Source of the DNA: Nannocystis pusilla
Lineage (GTDB): Bacteria; Myxococcota_A; Polyangia; Nannocystales; Nannocystaceae
Assembly: GCF_020073745.1 (NCBI RefSeq)
Contig: NZ_JAIRAU010000040.1
Location: 1-64,000 of the forward strand
Direction of reading: 5' to 3'
DNA length: 64,000 nucleotides
The position numbers and the translations under genes are program-made. Of the stretch, positions 1-8,611 are shown piece by piece (the first letter of the stretch is position 1; each line of letters starts with the position of its first letter). Below the pieces are notes generated by a model. It did no database searches and was not told the DNA's origin. It saw only the letters and a list, made by a program, of their open reading frames with translations.

Positions 1-275
1 CCGATGTCGCGGGCCTGGACGATGCCGGTGGTCCGGCTCGACAGCGCGGTCAGCAGCTTGCCCTCGCGGACGAACTGCTCGAGCAGCTCCTCGCGCATCT
101 CGACGGGGGCGTTCGACAGCGCCGTGAAGCACTTGACCGCCACCGGCTCGTCCCAGATCCGGTGGACGGCCCGGTAGACGATGCCGAAGCCGCCCTCGCC
201 GACGACCCTCTCGATGAAGTACTTGTCGGCGACGAGGGTGCCGACGAGCCCGAACCGGTCGCCCGCCTCAGCCAT
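1..275 (-). CDS. Ser/Thr protein kinase, N-terminal fragment
   Basis: Reading the minus strand from the ATG at 273-275 gives an open frame that runs off the left edge of the window. Residues 26-37 hold the glycine-rich nucleotide loop of eukaryote-type kinases (VGEGGFGIVYRA), followed by VAVKCF with the ATP-anchoring lysine. The catalytic loop lies outside the window. An AAGGAG ribosome-binding site is placed correctly before the ATG. Kinases of this family phosphorylate Ser/Thr and are abundant in myxobacteria. The substrate and the C-terminal domains cannot be seen. Confidence 0.9.
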   Translation of the reverse strand, partial: MAEAGDRFGLVGTLVADKYFIERVVGEGGFGIVYRAVHRIWDEPVAVKCFTALSNAPVEMREELLEQFVREGKLLTALSSRTTGIVQARDI

Positions 276-427
276 GGCGGCTCTCCTTACGGACAGAGGT
301 CTGGTCTGGATCGAGCGCAGGCATATGCATCATCGGCGGCGCGATTGTACGCCAGCGCCGCGCCGCGCGCACCGCGGCGGTTGTCTCGGCGCCCCGCCCT
401 TTTTTTGCCCTCCGCCGCCCGGACTCG

Positions 428-433
428 TAGGGT
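428..433 (+). promoter_or_regulatory. Putative -10 of a leaderless promoter
   Basis: TAGGGT lies 7 nt before the ATG at 441. A transcript starting 7-8 nt after the hexamer would begin at the start codon. No Shine-Dalgarno sequence is present. Confidence 0.4.
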
Positions 434-440
434 CCGGCCA

Positions 441-2447
441 ATGTCCGCCCGTCCGTCGCTGTTCGTCTGCGCCGCCCTGCTCGCGGCCCTGTTCGCGCCT
501 CCGGCCTCCGCGGCGTCCTCCGCGACGGGCGGATCCGCACATCGCGCCGCGGCGGCCCCCTCCGGTCGTACGGACGCGAAGTCGACGCGCCCGGCGCCGA
601 GCCGCCCGGCCGCGTCGACGCCGGCGGCTGGCCGTGAGGACATGGTGAAAAAGCCAGGTGCCACGGCGGGCGCGAAGCATGTGCGCTCGAGCACGACCGC
701 TGCGAGCGCCGGACCGGCGAACGGGCCACGCGCCGCCGCGCCGGCCGGGAGCAAGCGGCCGGACGTGATCGACGGCCGCACGCCGGCGGGCAAGCGCGCC
801 GCGGCGGGCAAGCGCAGCGACGTGATCGACGGCCGCGACGCGGCGGCGCTGCGCGAGCTGTACCGCAAGCGCAAGCCGGCGACGGCCCGCCCGACCCGCT
901 CGGCCGAGGCGAGCCCGCGCGACGAGGCGGCGCGCCCGCTGCCGACGACCCGGAACGACGGGCGCGCGGACGAGAGGAGCGGCGCGCGCAACGGAGGCCC
1001 GCGCGCCGAGGTCCACGGCGCGGCGGTCGAGAGCGAGCCGCGGGCCGGACTCGCGGCGAAGTCCGGTCGCCAGACCCCGGCCGTGGTCACGCGCGAGCCG
1101 ATCTCCGCCCCGGCGAGCGAGCCGACGCACGCGGAGGCATCGGCGGCCGCGCAGATGGCTGCCTCTTCCGACATGGTGAAAAAGACCGGTCCGAAGAAAC
1201 AGCGCCGAAAGGACAGCCAGGACGAGGACGAATTCCTGGCGACGGTCAGCGGGCCGCGGCCGAGTGCGACGAGCAGCTGCGCGGCCGGGCTGGGCGCGGC
1301 GCCGGCGCTGCAGTTCGACCGCACGCGGGCGACGCTGCGCGAGTTTTCGTGGGCCGACATGGCCTACTTCTTCGAGACGGCGGCGGACGAGGCCGAGCCG
1401 GAGCCGCGCCAGGTGGGGCGCGAGGGCACGCTGCCGACCGAGGAGGCGATCCGCCGCTCGGGCCTGTCGCGCAAGTCGCTGGCGTCGCTGGCCTCGGCGC
1501 AGGCGGTCGACCTGCTGACCGAGCGCGAGCTGAGCCGCGTCGACAAGGTGCTGGCCGCCGCGACCCCGGCGGCGATCGCCACCCTGCTGCAGGCCGACTC
1601 GCCGACCTTGCGCGCGCACGTGTGGACCTGGCTGGCGACGACGCCGGCCGGTGCGTGCGCGCTGGTCAAGCTCGACGGGCGCGAAGTCGAGGCGGCGATC
1701 CGCGACCGCAGCGTCGCCGTCGAGCACGGCGAGGACCTGGTGTTCCGCCCGCTCGGCGACTACGCGCTGGCCGCCCGCTCGCGCCTCGCGGCCGCCGACC
1801 CGCAGGCGTACGACAACCTGCTGCGGACGCTGTGGGCGGAGCCGGGGCTCGACCCGCGCGTGCGGGCCCTGGTCGCCGGGCTCCGCGTGCGCCGCGGGCA
1901 CGCCGACTCGATCGAGGTCGGCCTGCGCGACCCGGTGGCGAGCATCCGCGGGGCCACGGCTGCGGCGGCGATCGATCGCGACCGCCCGCGCTACGAGGGC
2001 CGGATGCTCGACCACGCGGCCGACGACCCGGCCGACCTGGTGACCGAGCTGATCGTCGGCGAGCTGCTCGGCGGGCCCGACGGGGTGCCGCGCGGCGAGC
2101 TGGCCGAGAGCCGCGACGAGCGGGTGATGGCGGCGCTGAGCCGCTGGCAGGGCCGCGGCGATTCGCTGTCCCCCCTGCCCGTCCCCGACCAGCCGCTGCG
2201 GTTCCCGGTGCAGAAGAAGATCGAGGCGGCGCCGCCGGCCGCGCCCGCGCCGGTGATCGCTACCGCGCCCGCGCCCGCCCCCGTCGCGCCCGAACCGCCC
2301 GCGCCCGCGCAGGCACGCGAGGACGGGGAGCCGGTCCCGCAGCGGCCGCTGGCCCACTCGCCCGCCCGCCGCGCCGACGAGGCGCCGGCGAGCTCGGGCC
2401 TGCCCAGCGTGCTCGACGACCCGGCCGGCGCGGCGCTGCGACCCTGA
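441..2447 (+). CDS. Exported low-complexity protein of unknown function
   Basis: 668 residues from the ATG at 441, chosen because it opens a clean signal peptide (hydrophobic LFVCAALLAALFAPPASA). A longer in-frame extension to 162 has no such feature. Residues 25-240 are Ala/Pro/Arg-rich and disordered. Residues about 290-550 are helical with HEAT-like character (repeated short helices rich in Ala, Leu and Arg). The tail is Pro/Ala-rich. Two copies of a short DMVKK peptide (near residues 68 and 245) coincide with 14-bp palindromic arrays. No catalytic motif was recognised. The gene is divergent from the kinase and convergent with the TolB-like gene. Confidence 0.6.
   Translation: MSARPSLFVCAALLAALFAPPASAASSATGGSAHRAAAAPSGRTDAKSTRPAPSRPAASTPAAGREDMVKKPGATAGAKHVRSSTTAASAGPANGPRAAAPAGSKRPDVIDGRTPAGKRAAAGKRSDVIDGRDAAALRELYRKRKPATARPTRSAEASPRDEAARPLPTTRNDGRADERSGARNGGPRAEVHGAAVESEPRAGLAAKSGRQTPAVVTREPISAPASEPTHAEASAAAQMAASSDMVKKTGPKKQRRKDSQDEDEFLATVSGPRPSATSSCAAGLGAAPALQFDRTRATLREFSWADMAYFFETAADEAEPEPRQVGREGTLPTEEAIRRSGLSRKSLASLASAQAVDLLTERELSRVDKVLAAATPAAIATLLQADSPTLRAHVWTWLATTPAGACALVKLDGREVEAAIRDRSVAVEHGEDLVFRPLGDYALAARSRLAAADPQAYDNLLRTLWAEPGLDPRVRALVAGLRVRRGHADSIEVGLRDPVASIRGATAAAAIDRDRPRYEGRMLDHAADDPADLVTELIVGELLGGPDGVPRGELAESRDERVMAALSRWQGRGDSLSPLPVPDQPLRFPVQKKIEAAPPAAPAPVIATAPAPAPVAPEPPAPAQAREDGEPVPQRPLAHSPARRADEAPASSGLPSVLDDPAGAALRP
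1157..1220. repeat. 14-bp periodic palindromic array, 5 units, intragenic
   Basis: Cores GGCTGCCT (1157), ACATGGTG (1171), ACCGGTCC (1185), ACAGCGCC (1199) and ACAGCCAG (1213) are spaced exactly 14 bp apart. A two-unit relative with the same ACATGGTG AAAAAG sequence sits at 640-661 in the same gene. The A/T-rich spacers stand out from the GC-rich surroundings. Confidence 0.65.
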
Positions 2448-2455
2448 CTCAAGGT

Positions 2456-2547
2456 CTGTGTTCGAAAGGCCATGTCCATGAGGGCATGGCCTTTCGTATT
2501 GGCCGCGAAGGACATGTCCTTGCGAGCATGCTCTCAGGAGCATGTCA
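2456..2547. repeat. 14-bp periodic palindromic array between convergent genes
   Basis: Cores fall at 2456, 2470 (CCATGTCC), 2484 (GCATGGCC), 2498 (degenerate), 2512 (ACATGTCC), 2526 (GCATGCTC) and 2540 (GCATGTCA), always 14 bp apart. It contains a perfect 12-bp stem (2463-2474 with 2485-2496, 10-nt loop), a 14-bp palindrome at 2508-2521 and a 10-bp palindrome at 2524-2533. It lies between two convergent genes, so it may act as a bidirectional terminator or transcript-end stabiliser. Confidence 0.8.
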
Positions 2548-5500
2548 AAAACTGCGGGCGATCAGGGCGCGGAGGTAGTTGACGTCGCCGCGCTGGGCGA
2601 AGCCGTGGGCGTAGGTGAAGAACAGGTCGATGGTCTCGCGGTAGCCGATCCGGAAGCTGAACACGAGCGACATGCCGAGGCTCCAGCGCAGCGCCTCGCG
2701 GTCGAGGCGCTCGGTCCAGGCGACGCCGACGTCCGCGAACGGGATCATCGTCAGGCGGCGCAGGTAGAGCGGCAGGGCGCTCATGCCCCGCTCGACGTCG
2801 ACCAGAGGCGTGCGGTACTCGGTGTTGAGCACGGCGTAGTAGTCGCCGGGCAGCGAGCGCCAGGCGAAGCCGCGCAAGTAGCCGGCCTCGCCGAAAGCCT
2901 CGCGGCGGAGGAACGACTGGATGACGTCGGGCTGGTCGCGCAGGCCGCCGAGGCGGAAGCCGCCGAGCCGGCCGAGGCCGCCCGCCGAGGCGCCGCCGCC
3001 GAGGCGCAGCGCCAGCACCTGGTGGCCGCGCCAGGGCATGCGGATCCGCTCGGTGTAGGCGGCGCCGACCTGGATGTCGCCGTACTCGCCGCCGAAGTGC
3101 GGGTCGACGACCGACAGGCGCACGGAGGCGGCGCGCCCGGTCTCCTCGGCGTAGCCGTAGCGGACGGCGCGGAGGTTGCTGTAGCGCAGCTCGAGGTCGA
3201 CGCGCCCGAGGTCGCCGGCGGCCGGCGGGGTGCTCGCGGGCGCGTTCGGGTCGAGGCGCTCGCGGTCGCGGTCGAGGTCGCGGAAGCGGGTGAACACGTA
3301 GTCGAGGCTGGCGCTGGCGCTGTGGATCGCGTGGCGGATGATCGGCACGTCGACGCCGACGCGCACCGCCGTCTGTCGCTCGCGGTAGCCCGACTGCAGG
3401 TACGGCTGGAAGCTGCCGTCGGGCGAGATGTTGTCGTAGCTGTAGCGCTGGGCGTTGTCGTGGATCCGGAAGTCGCGGCGGAAGCCGAGGCGGAAGGTCG
3501 GCACGAAGCGGGCGAAGGTGTACTCGACCGAGCCGGTCGGCTGGTTGTAGGCGATGAACTGACGGAAGGTCCCGGTGAGGCGGTGGTAGCCGACGACGTC
3601 GGCGAGCTCGAGCTTGACCCCGAGCTCGAGGCCCTGGCCGGCGCCGCCGAAGTCGAGCGAGGCCGGGGCGATCGCCCGCGGGTACATGGTGCGGATCGGT
3701 CGGTAGCGCTTGCTGCGGGCGGTGCTCGGGCGCCCGCGGTCCCCCGGCAGCGGCGGGTTCGGCTCGTCGGCGACGGGCAGGTCGTCGACGACCGGCAGCG
3801 GCTCGAGGAAGCTCGCGGGGTCGAACTTCATGACCCAAAGGTCATATCCGGTCGAGCTCGCGCCGATGTAGGCGATCCGCGTGCCGTCGTGGCTGACGAC
3901 GGCGTCGAAGGCGGCGCCGAGGACGTTGGTGATCTGCCACGTGCGACCGGTGGCGAGGTCGATGGCGTAGACGTTGATGACGCGGTCGCGGTCGGACGAG
4001 AACAGCAGCCAGCGGCCGTCGGGCGAGTACGCGGGGGTGGTGTCGATCCAGCGGTCGGCGGTCATGCGCGTGTGCGTGCCGGCCTCGCGGTCGTAGACGT
4101 AGAGGTCGCGGTAACCACCGGCGCGGTGCATCGAGTAGGCGACCTTCTTGCCGTCGGGCGACCAGCGCGGGGTGTAGACCTGCTGCGTCCGCTCGACGGG
4201 CGCGATCTCGGTGACCTCGCGCGTGTGCAGGTCGAGGAAGGCGAGGCGCGACTGGGCGGCGTCGTTGCGCACGAACACGACGCTGCGGCCGTCGGGCGCG
4301 ACCATGGCGTCGCGGGCGCGCAGGCCGAAGGTCAGCTGCTCGACGTCGGCCGGGCCCTGGCGGGCGTTGGGCGCCCCGTGCTCGCCGTGCCACAGGTACA
4401 GGTCGTTCCACGCGTAGCGGAGGTCGTGGCGGCTGTACTGCTCGAAGACGATGTCCTTTCCGCCAGGCAGGAACGAGCCGGAGGTCGAGCCCTGGACCTC
4501 GAGGACGCGCTCGATGTCGGTGCTCTGGCCCTGGCGGCCGACGCCGACGCCCTCGCGGATCCGTCCGCCACGGCTCGAGATCCGCCGGATCCCCGGGTTC
4601 GAGTGGCCGTCGTCGTCGTAGAAATAGATCTTGCTGTCGTCGTCGGACCAGAAGGGCCGGCGCGTGAACGCGTTGCTGGCCTCGGCCGAGACGGTGTAGG
4701 TGAGGCGCCGGCCCTCGCGGATCCCCCTGCCCCGGATCGCCCGCGCCTGGGCCTGGAAGCGGCGCGTGGTGTCGAGCTCGAACTCCTTCCACAGCTGCTC
4801 GAAGGTGATGCCGAGGACCTTCTCGCAGGCGCGGTGGATGCCGTACGGCACGGCCTGGCCGCCGTAGGTGTGGCTGAGCTCGCGCAGCTTGTCGTGGCCG
4901 TAGTGCGTGCCGATGTAGTCGACGAGGTGGAGGCCGTAGAGGTAGACGGTGGTGACGTTGGGGAACACCGTGCCGGGCGAGGACACGCGGTCGATCGGCT
5001 GGAAGCCGTGCTCGAGCACGTGCATGCGCAACATGGTGTCGAACTGGGCCGAGCGGTGGCGGCCCTGCGAGCTGAGGCGCGACTCCTCGTAGGTCGCCAG
5101 GCCCTCGATGAACCACCGCGGCTGGGCGCCGTTCGGCGGCCACACCTTGCCGAGCACGCCGAAGCCGAGGATCGCGTTGACGAGGCGCGGGATGCCGTGG
5201 ATCGTGTCGATGTGGACGATGTGCGTGTACTCGTGGGTGAGCAGCACGTCGAGATAGTCGTCGTAGCTCTCGAGCACGGACATCGACTCGGGCGCGGTGA
5301 CGTTGCCGTTGATGTGCGCGTACGGGACGACGGTGGCGCTGCCGTTGGCCGAGTCGGTGTCGTCGGTCATCACGACCTGCGTGCGCAGGAAGGGGCTGTG
5401 ACCGAGGTCGGGCGCGAGCCGCGAGTGGGCCCGCTCGAGCGTGGCGGCCGCGCGCTCGGCCGCGACCTCGCTGCCCTGGTAGTAGTGGATGACGAAGTGC

Positions 5501-5625
5501 TCCGTCTCGAGCGTGCGCCACCGCTGATCGCGGGTGCCGGCGCGGGCGACGTCGGCGATCAGCGCGAGCCACAACAGGCACCCCAACGCGAACCAGCGCG
5601 CGCGGCCGGGGGGTGATGCGGACAC
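2545..5625 (-). CDS. Zinc-peptidase / TolB-type propeller / barrel fusion protein
   Basis: 1026 residues from a GTG at 5625. A signal peptide (LGCLLWLALIADVARA) is followed by a gluzincin-like domain with HEYTH (H131-H135) and the downstream Glu in WFIEGLATYEES. Residues about 330-620 carry WD/PD40 TolB-like blades (WSPDGKKVAYS, YSPDGRWLLFSS). The last ~350 residues alternate polar and aromatic strands and end in a barrel-like segment closing with Phe, as outer-membrane barrels do. The family is usually annotated as a TolB-like or PD40 protein. Predicted role: an outer-membrane-associated metallopeptidase. A TACCAT hexamer 6 nt upstream of the GTG suggests its own leaderless promoter. Confidence 0.8.
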   Translation of the reverse strand: MSASPPGRARWFALGCLLWLALIADVARAGTRDQRWRTLETEHFVIHYYQGSEVAAERAAATLERAHSRLAPDLGHSPFLRTQVVMTDDTDSANGSATVVPYAHINGNVTAPESMSVLESYDDYLDVLLTHEYTHIVHIDTIHGIPRLVNAILGFGVLGKVWPPNGAQPRWFIEGLATYEESRLSSQGRHRSAQFDTMLRMHVLEHGFQPIDRVSSPGTVFPNVTTVYLYGLHLVDYIGTHYGHDKLRELSHTYGGQAVPYGIHRACEKVLGITFEQLWKEFELDTTRRFQAQARAIRGRGIREGRRLTYTVSAEASNAFTRRPFWSDDDSKIYFYDDDGHSNPGIRRISSRGGRIREGVGVGRQGQSTDIERVLEVQGSTSGSFLPGGKDIVFEQYSRHDLRYAWNDLYLWHGEHGAPNARQGPADVEQLTFGLRARDAMVAPDGRSVVFVRNDAAQSRLAFLDLHTREVTEIAPVERTQQVYTPRWSPDGKKVAYSMHRAGGYRDLYVYDREAGTHTRMTADRWIDTTPAYSPDGRWLLFSSDRDRVINVYAIDLATGRTWQITNVLGAAFDAVVSHDGTRIAYIGASSTGYDLWVMKFDPASFLEPLPVVDDLPVADEPNPPLPGDRGRPSTARSKRYRPIRTMYPRAIAPASLDFGGAGQGLELGVKLELADVVGYHRLTGTFRQFIAYNQPTGSVEYTFARFVPTFRLGFRRDFRIHDNAQRYSYDNISPDGSFQPYLQSGYRERQTAVRVGVDVPIIRHAIHSASASLDYVFTRFRDLDRDRERLDPNAPASTPPAAGDLGRVDLELRYSNLRAVRYGYAEETGRAASVRLSVVDPHFGGEYGDIQVGAAYTERIRMPWRGHQVLALRLGGGASAGGLGRLGGFRLGGLRDQPDVIQSFLRREAFGEAGYLRGFAWRSLPGDYYAVLNTEYRTPLVDVERGMSALPLYLRRLTMIPFADVGVAWTERLDREALRWSLGMSLVFSFRIGYRETIDLFFTYAHGFAQRGDVNYLRALIARSF

Positions 5626-5631
5626 CCTCGG

Positions 5632-5637
5632 ATGGTA
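5632..5637 (-). promoter_or_regulatory. Putative extended -10 of a leaderless promoter
   Basis: On the minus strand TGATACCAT (an extended -10 pattern, TGnTANNNT) ends 6 nt before the GTG at 5625. It overlaps the stop region of the upstream hydrolase gene. Confidence 0.4.
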
Positions 5638-6519
5638 TCAGGCCGGTGCGCCGAGGTGCCGTCGGACCAGCGCCGTCACCGCCGCGGGACGCTCCTCGGC
5701 GACGGCGTGGCCGCAGCCGTCGATCCACACCAGACCGGCGCCGGCGATGGCGTCGCGCAGGCGCTCGGCGTGCTCGCGCGGGACGATGGCGTCGCGCTCG
5801 CCCCAGATGACGAGCGTGTCACACGTCAGCGCGCGCAGCCGCGGCAACATGGCGCCCATGCGCTCGTCGTTGGCCAGCTGGGTCAACATGGCGTAGGCCG
5901 CCTCGCGCCCGCCGGTGCGCGCGAGTCGGTCCCAGTAGAGATCGAGGTGGTCGTCGCCGAGCAGGCTCGGGTCGGCCAGCGCGCGCGCGAGGTAGTGCGC
6001 GAGGGCTGCCCTTCGGTACAGGTTCTTGAAGACATACGGGCCGACGCCGGGGACCAGCGCGAGGCGACCCTCGAGCGGCAGCGGCATGGCGAAGCAGGTG
6101 GCGTCGGCGAGGATCAGGCGACGCACGCGCTCGGGGGCGGCGTCGGCGAGGCAGACGGCGATCGCGCCGCCCCAGCTGTGGCCGAGCACGTCGACCCGCT
6201 CGAGCCCGAGGTCGTCGAGCAGCGCGAGCAGGACGCGCGCGAGCCAGGTCGGGCTGTAACCGGCGCAGTGCACCGGCGGCGGACGATCGCTGTCGCCTGC
6301 GCCAGGCAGGTCGGGGATCAAGAGGCGGTGCGTCCCGGCCAGCTCGGGGACGACGGCGCGGAAGGCGTAGCCGAACACGAGGAGGCCGTGGATCAGCAGC
6401 AGCGGCGGGCCGGCCGCCGCGCCGGCGGGGCCGAGGTCACGGAGGTAGAGGCGGCCGAAGTCGAGGGACACCAGCCGCGAGCGGTCGGGGATCGCGGGCC
6501 GGTAGCCCGGGGGCTTCAC
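5638..6519 (-). CDS. Alpha/beta hydrolase
   Basis: 293 residues from a GTG at 6519 that overlaps the EI stop codon by 4 bp (GTGA), indicating translational coupling. The fold signature is complete: oxyanion segment LLLIHGLLVFGYAF, nucleophile elbow GHSWGGA (Ser), acid strand TLVIWGERDAIVP (Asp) and the terminal GCGHAVAEERP histidine. Substrate is unknown; such enzymes are esterases, lactonases or haloalkane-type hydrolases. Its place at the end of the PTS operon gives no obvious metabolic clue. Confidence 0.88.
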   Translation of the reverse strand: MKPPGYRPAIPDRSRLVSLDFGRLYLRDLGPAGAAAGPPLLLIHGLLVFGYAFRAVVPELAGTHRLLIPDLPGAGDSDRPPPVHCAGYSPTWLARVLLALLDDLGLERVDVLGHSWGGAIAVCLADAAPERVRRLILADATCFAMPLPLEGRLALVPGVGPYVFKNLYRRAALAHYLARALADPSLLGDDHLDLYWDRLARTGGREAAYAMLTQLANDERMGAMLPRLRALTCDTLVIWGERDAIVPREHAERLRDAIAGAGLVWIDGCGHAVAEERPAAVTALVRRHLGAPA

Positions 6520-8339
6520 GGCCCGCCCTCCCCTTCGCTGCAGCCGTGGCGGAGGTGCTCGGGGAAGCGCGCGCGCATGGCCGCCAGCACCATCTCGTCG
6601 GCCTCGCTGGCCGAGTCGACCTTGAGCACGCGCTCGGCGAGCTCCTTCATGTCGTCGGTCTTCGACGAGCGGATGATGTGCTTGATGACGGGGATCGCGC
6701 TCGGGTGCATCGACAGCTCGGCGACGCCGAGGCCGAGGAGGACCCAGGTGTAGCGCGGGTCGGCGGCCATCTCGCCGCACAGGCTGACGGGCACGTGGTG
6801 GCGCGCGCCGGCCTCGGCGACCTCCTTGATCAGGCGGAGGATCGCGGGGTGCATCGGCTGGTAGAGGTACGAGACGGCCTCGTTCTCGCGGTCGATCGCC
6901 AGCGTGTACTGAATGAGATCGTTGGTGCCGATGCTGAGGAAGTCGACGCGCCGCGCGAAGTGCTCGGCGGTCAGCGCGGCGGCCGGGGTCTCGATCATGA
7001 CGCCGATGTCGATGTCGTCGGCGTGCGCGACCCCGGCGGTGGCCAGCTGGTCGCGCGCCTCCTCGATCGCGTCGAGACCGGCGCCGAGCTCGTCGACGCC
7101 GCCGACCAGCGGCAGCATGATCGCCAGCGGGCCGTGCACGCCGGCGCGCAGGAAGCCGCGCAGCTGGGCGAGGAACATGTCGCGCTCGCGCAGCGCGAGC
7201 CGCAGCGAACGCATGCCCATCGCCGGGTTGCGCTCCTCCTCGAGCTCGAGGAGTTTGGTCGGCTTGTCGGCGCCGAGGTCGAAGGTGCGGAACACCACCG
7301 TGTAGGGGGCGCAGCGCCGCAGGACGTGCTTCGCCATGCGGTAGTGCTCCTCCTCGCTCGGGAGGGTGTCGCGGTTCATGAACATGTACTCGCTGCGGTA
7401 CAGGCCGACGCCCTCGGCCCCGTGGCGCAGCGCGAGGTCGAGCTCCTCGGAGATGGCGATGTTGGCGCGCACGCGCACGTGCAGGCCGTCCTGCGAGACG
7501 GCGGGGAAGGCGTGCTCCTTGCGGATCTTCTGCTCGAACGCGAGGTGGCGGTCGCGCTCGGCCTGGAAGTGAGCGACCTCTTCGGGGCCGGGCCGGACGA
7601 TGATGCGGCCGCGGACTGCGTCCACGACGATGAGGTCGCCGGCGTCGACCGCCGCCAGCACGTCGTCGACGCCGACGACCGCGGGGATCTGCAGCGAGCG
7701 CGCCATGATGGCACTGTGGGAGGTCTTGCCGCCGACGCCAGTCACGAGGCCGGCGACCTGGCAGCGGTGCATCCGCGCGGTGTCGGCGGGGCTGAGATCC
7801 TGGGCCACGACCACCGAACCAGGCGGCGGATCGATCTCGTCGCCGTGCTCGCCGAGCAGCGCCTGCAAGACGTTCTCGATCAGGTAGGTGAGGTCGCTGC
7901 CGCGCTCGCGGAAGTAGTTGTCGTCGGCGTTGCCGAGGACCTCGAGGATCTGATCGGTGACGGTGGTGAGCGCCCACTCGGCGTTGGCCAGCTCCTCGCG
8001 GATCAAGGTCTCGGTGCGCTGGATCAGATCGGGGTCGCGCAGGATCATCTGCTGCGCCTTCAAGATCTGGCGGTGCTCACCGTGCGGGAGGCGGCTCTTG
8101 ACGACCTCGATCTGCTGCCGGCACGCGCGCAGCGCCTCGTGCAAGCGCTCGATCTCGGCCTCGACCAGGTCGCGCTCGATGTGGCGGTGAAGGACGTGGA
8201 CGCGGCGGCGATCGACGACGTACGCCGGGCCGATGCCGACGCCCGGGCTGGCCGCGGCGCCGTCGATCTCGCGCCGCAGGCCGAGGTCGGCCTGGCGGAA
8301 CAGACCCGAAAATGCGGCGCTCTCCGCTCCGTCGTTCAC
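6516..8339 (-). CDS. ptsI: PTS enzyme I (phosphoenolpyruvate-protein phosphotransferase)
   Basis: 607 residues. Enzyme I takes phosphate from phosphoenolpyruvate onto a histidine and passes it to HPr. The phospho-histidine is H208 in GGKTSHSAIMARSL. The C-terminal PEP-binding barrel has the Mg-binding VMIETPAA, the SIGTNDLIQYTLAIDR block and the catalytic cysteine in LCGEM. About 25 extra residues precede the usual family start. The ATG overlaps the HPr stop by 4 bp. No GAF domain is present, so this is ptsI-like rather than ptsP. No permease (EIIB/EIIC) is encoded nearby, which points to a regulatory phosphorelay. Confidence 0.95.
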   Translation of the reverse strand: MNDGAESAAFSGLFRQADLGLRREIDGAAASPGVGIGPAYVVDRRRVHVLHRHIERDLVEAEIERLHEALRACRQQIEVVKSRLPHGEHRQILKAQQMILRDPDLIQRTETLIREELANAEWALTTVTDQILEVLGNADDNYFRERGSDLTYLIENVLQALLGEHGDEIDPPPGSVVVAQDLSPADTARMHRCQVAGLVTGVGGKTSHSAIMARSLQIPAVVGVDDVLAAVDAGDLIVVDAVRGRIIVRPGPEEVAHFQAERDRHLAFEQKIRKEHAFPAVSQDGLHVRVRANIAISEELDLALRHGAEGVGLYRSEYMFMNRDTLPSEEEHYRMAKHVLRRCAPYTVVFRTFDLGADKPTKLLELEEERNPAMGMRSLRLALRERDMFLAQLRGFLRAGVHGPLAIMLPLVGGVDELGAGLDAIEEARDQLATAGVAHADDIDIGVMIETPAAALTAEHFARRVDFLSIGTNDLIQYTLAIDRENEAVSYLYQPMHPAILRLIKEVAEAGARHHVPVSLCGEMAADPRYTWVLLGLGVAELSMHPSAIPVIKHIIRSSKTDDMKELAERVLKVDSASEADEMVLAAMRARFPEHLRHGCSEGEGGP

Positions 8340-8611
8340 GTCTCTCCGAATCCGCTCTTGATCAGCTTGCTCAGCGCGTCGAAGGCCGGCGGGGCGTCGG
8401 CCCCCTCGACGCGAAGCATGACACGGCTCCCCTGGCCGCAGGCGAGCATGAGCACGCCGAGGATGCTCTTGGCGTTGACCTCCGTGCCCTCGCGCGCGAT
8501 CCAGACGTCGGACTTGAACTTGTTGGCGAGGTTGACCAGCTTGCTCGCGGCCCGGGCGTGGAGGCCGAGCTTGTTGACGATCTCGAACTCACCCTGCATC
8601 TGCTTGCTCAT
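8336..8611 (-). CDS. ptsH: Phosphocarrier protein HPr
   Basis: 91 residues, the usual HPr size. The phospho-accepting His18 lies in KLGLHARAASKLV, and the regulatory serine (Ser49) in NAKSILGVLML, the site HPr kinase modifies in other bacteria. It overlaps the EIIA gene upstream and enzyme I downstream by 4 bp each, so the three are translated together. With hprK in the same cluster, Ser phosphorylation is expected here; that is inference from the family. Confidence 0.96.
   Translation of the reverse strand: MSKQMQGEFEIVNKLGLHARAASKLVNLANKFKSDVWIAREGTEVNAKSILGVLMLACGQGSRVMLRVEGADAPPAFDALSKLIKSGFGET

Noticed and set aside
330..2543. Long antisense open frame (about 740 codons) opposite the exported protein gene
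   Set aside because: Its composition is Arg/Gly/Ala-rich without any domain, a known artefact of high-GC coding strands. The plus-strand frame has a signal peptide and start signals.
2542..5616. Plus-strand open frame over the TolB-like gene
   Set aside because: Val/Ala/Asp/Glu-rich shadow with no motif; the minus strand encodes HEYTH and PD40 motifs.
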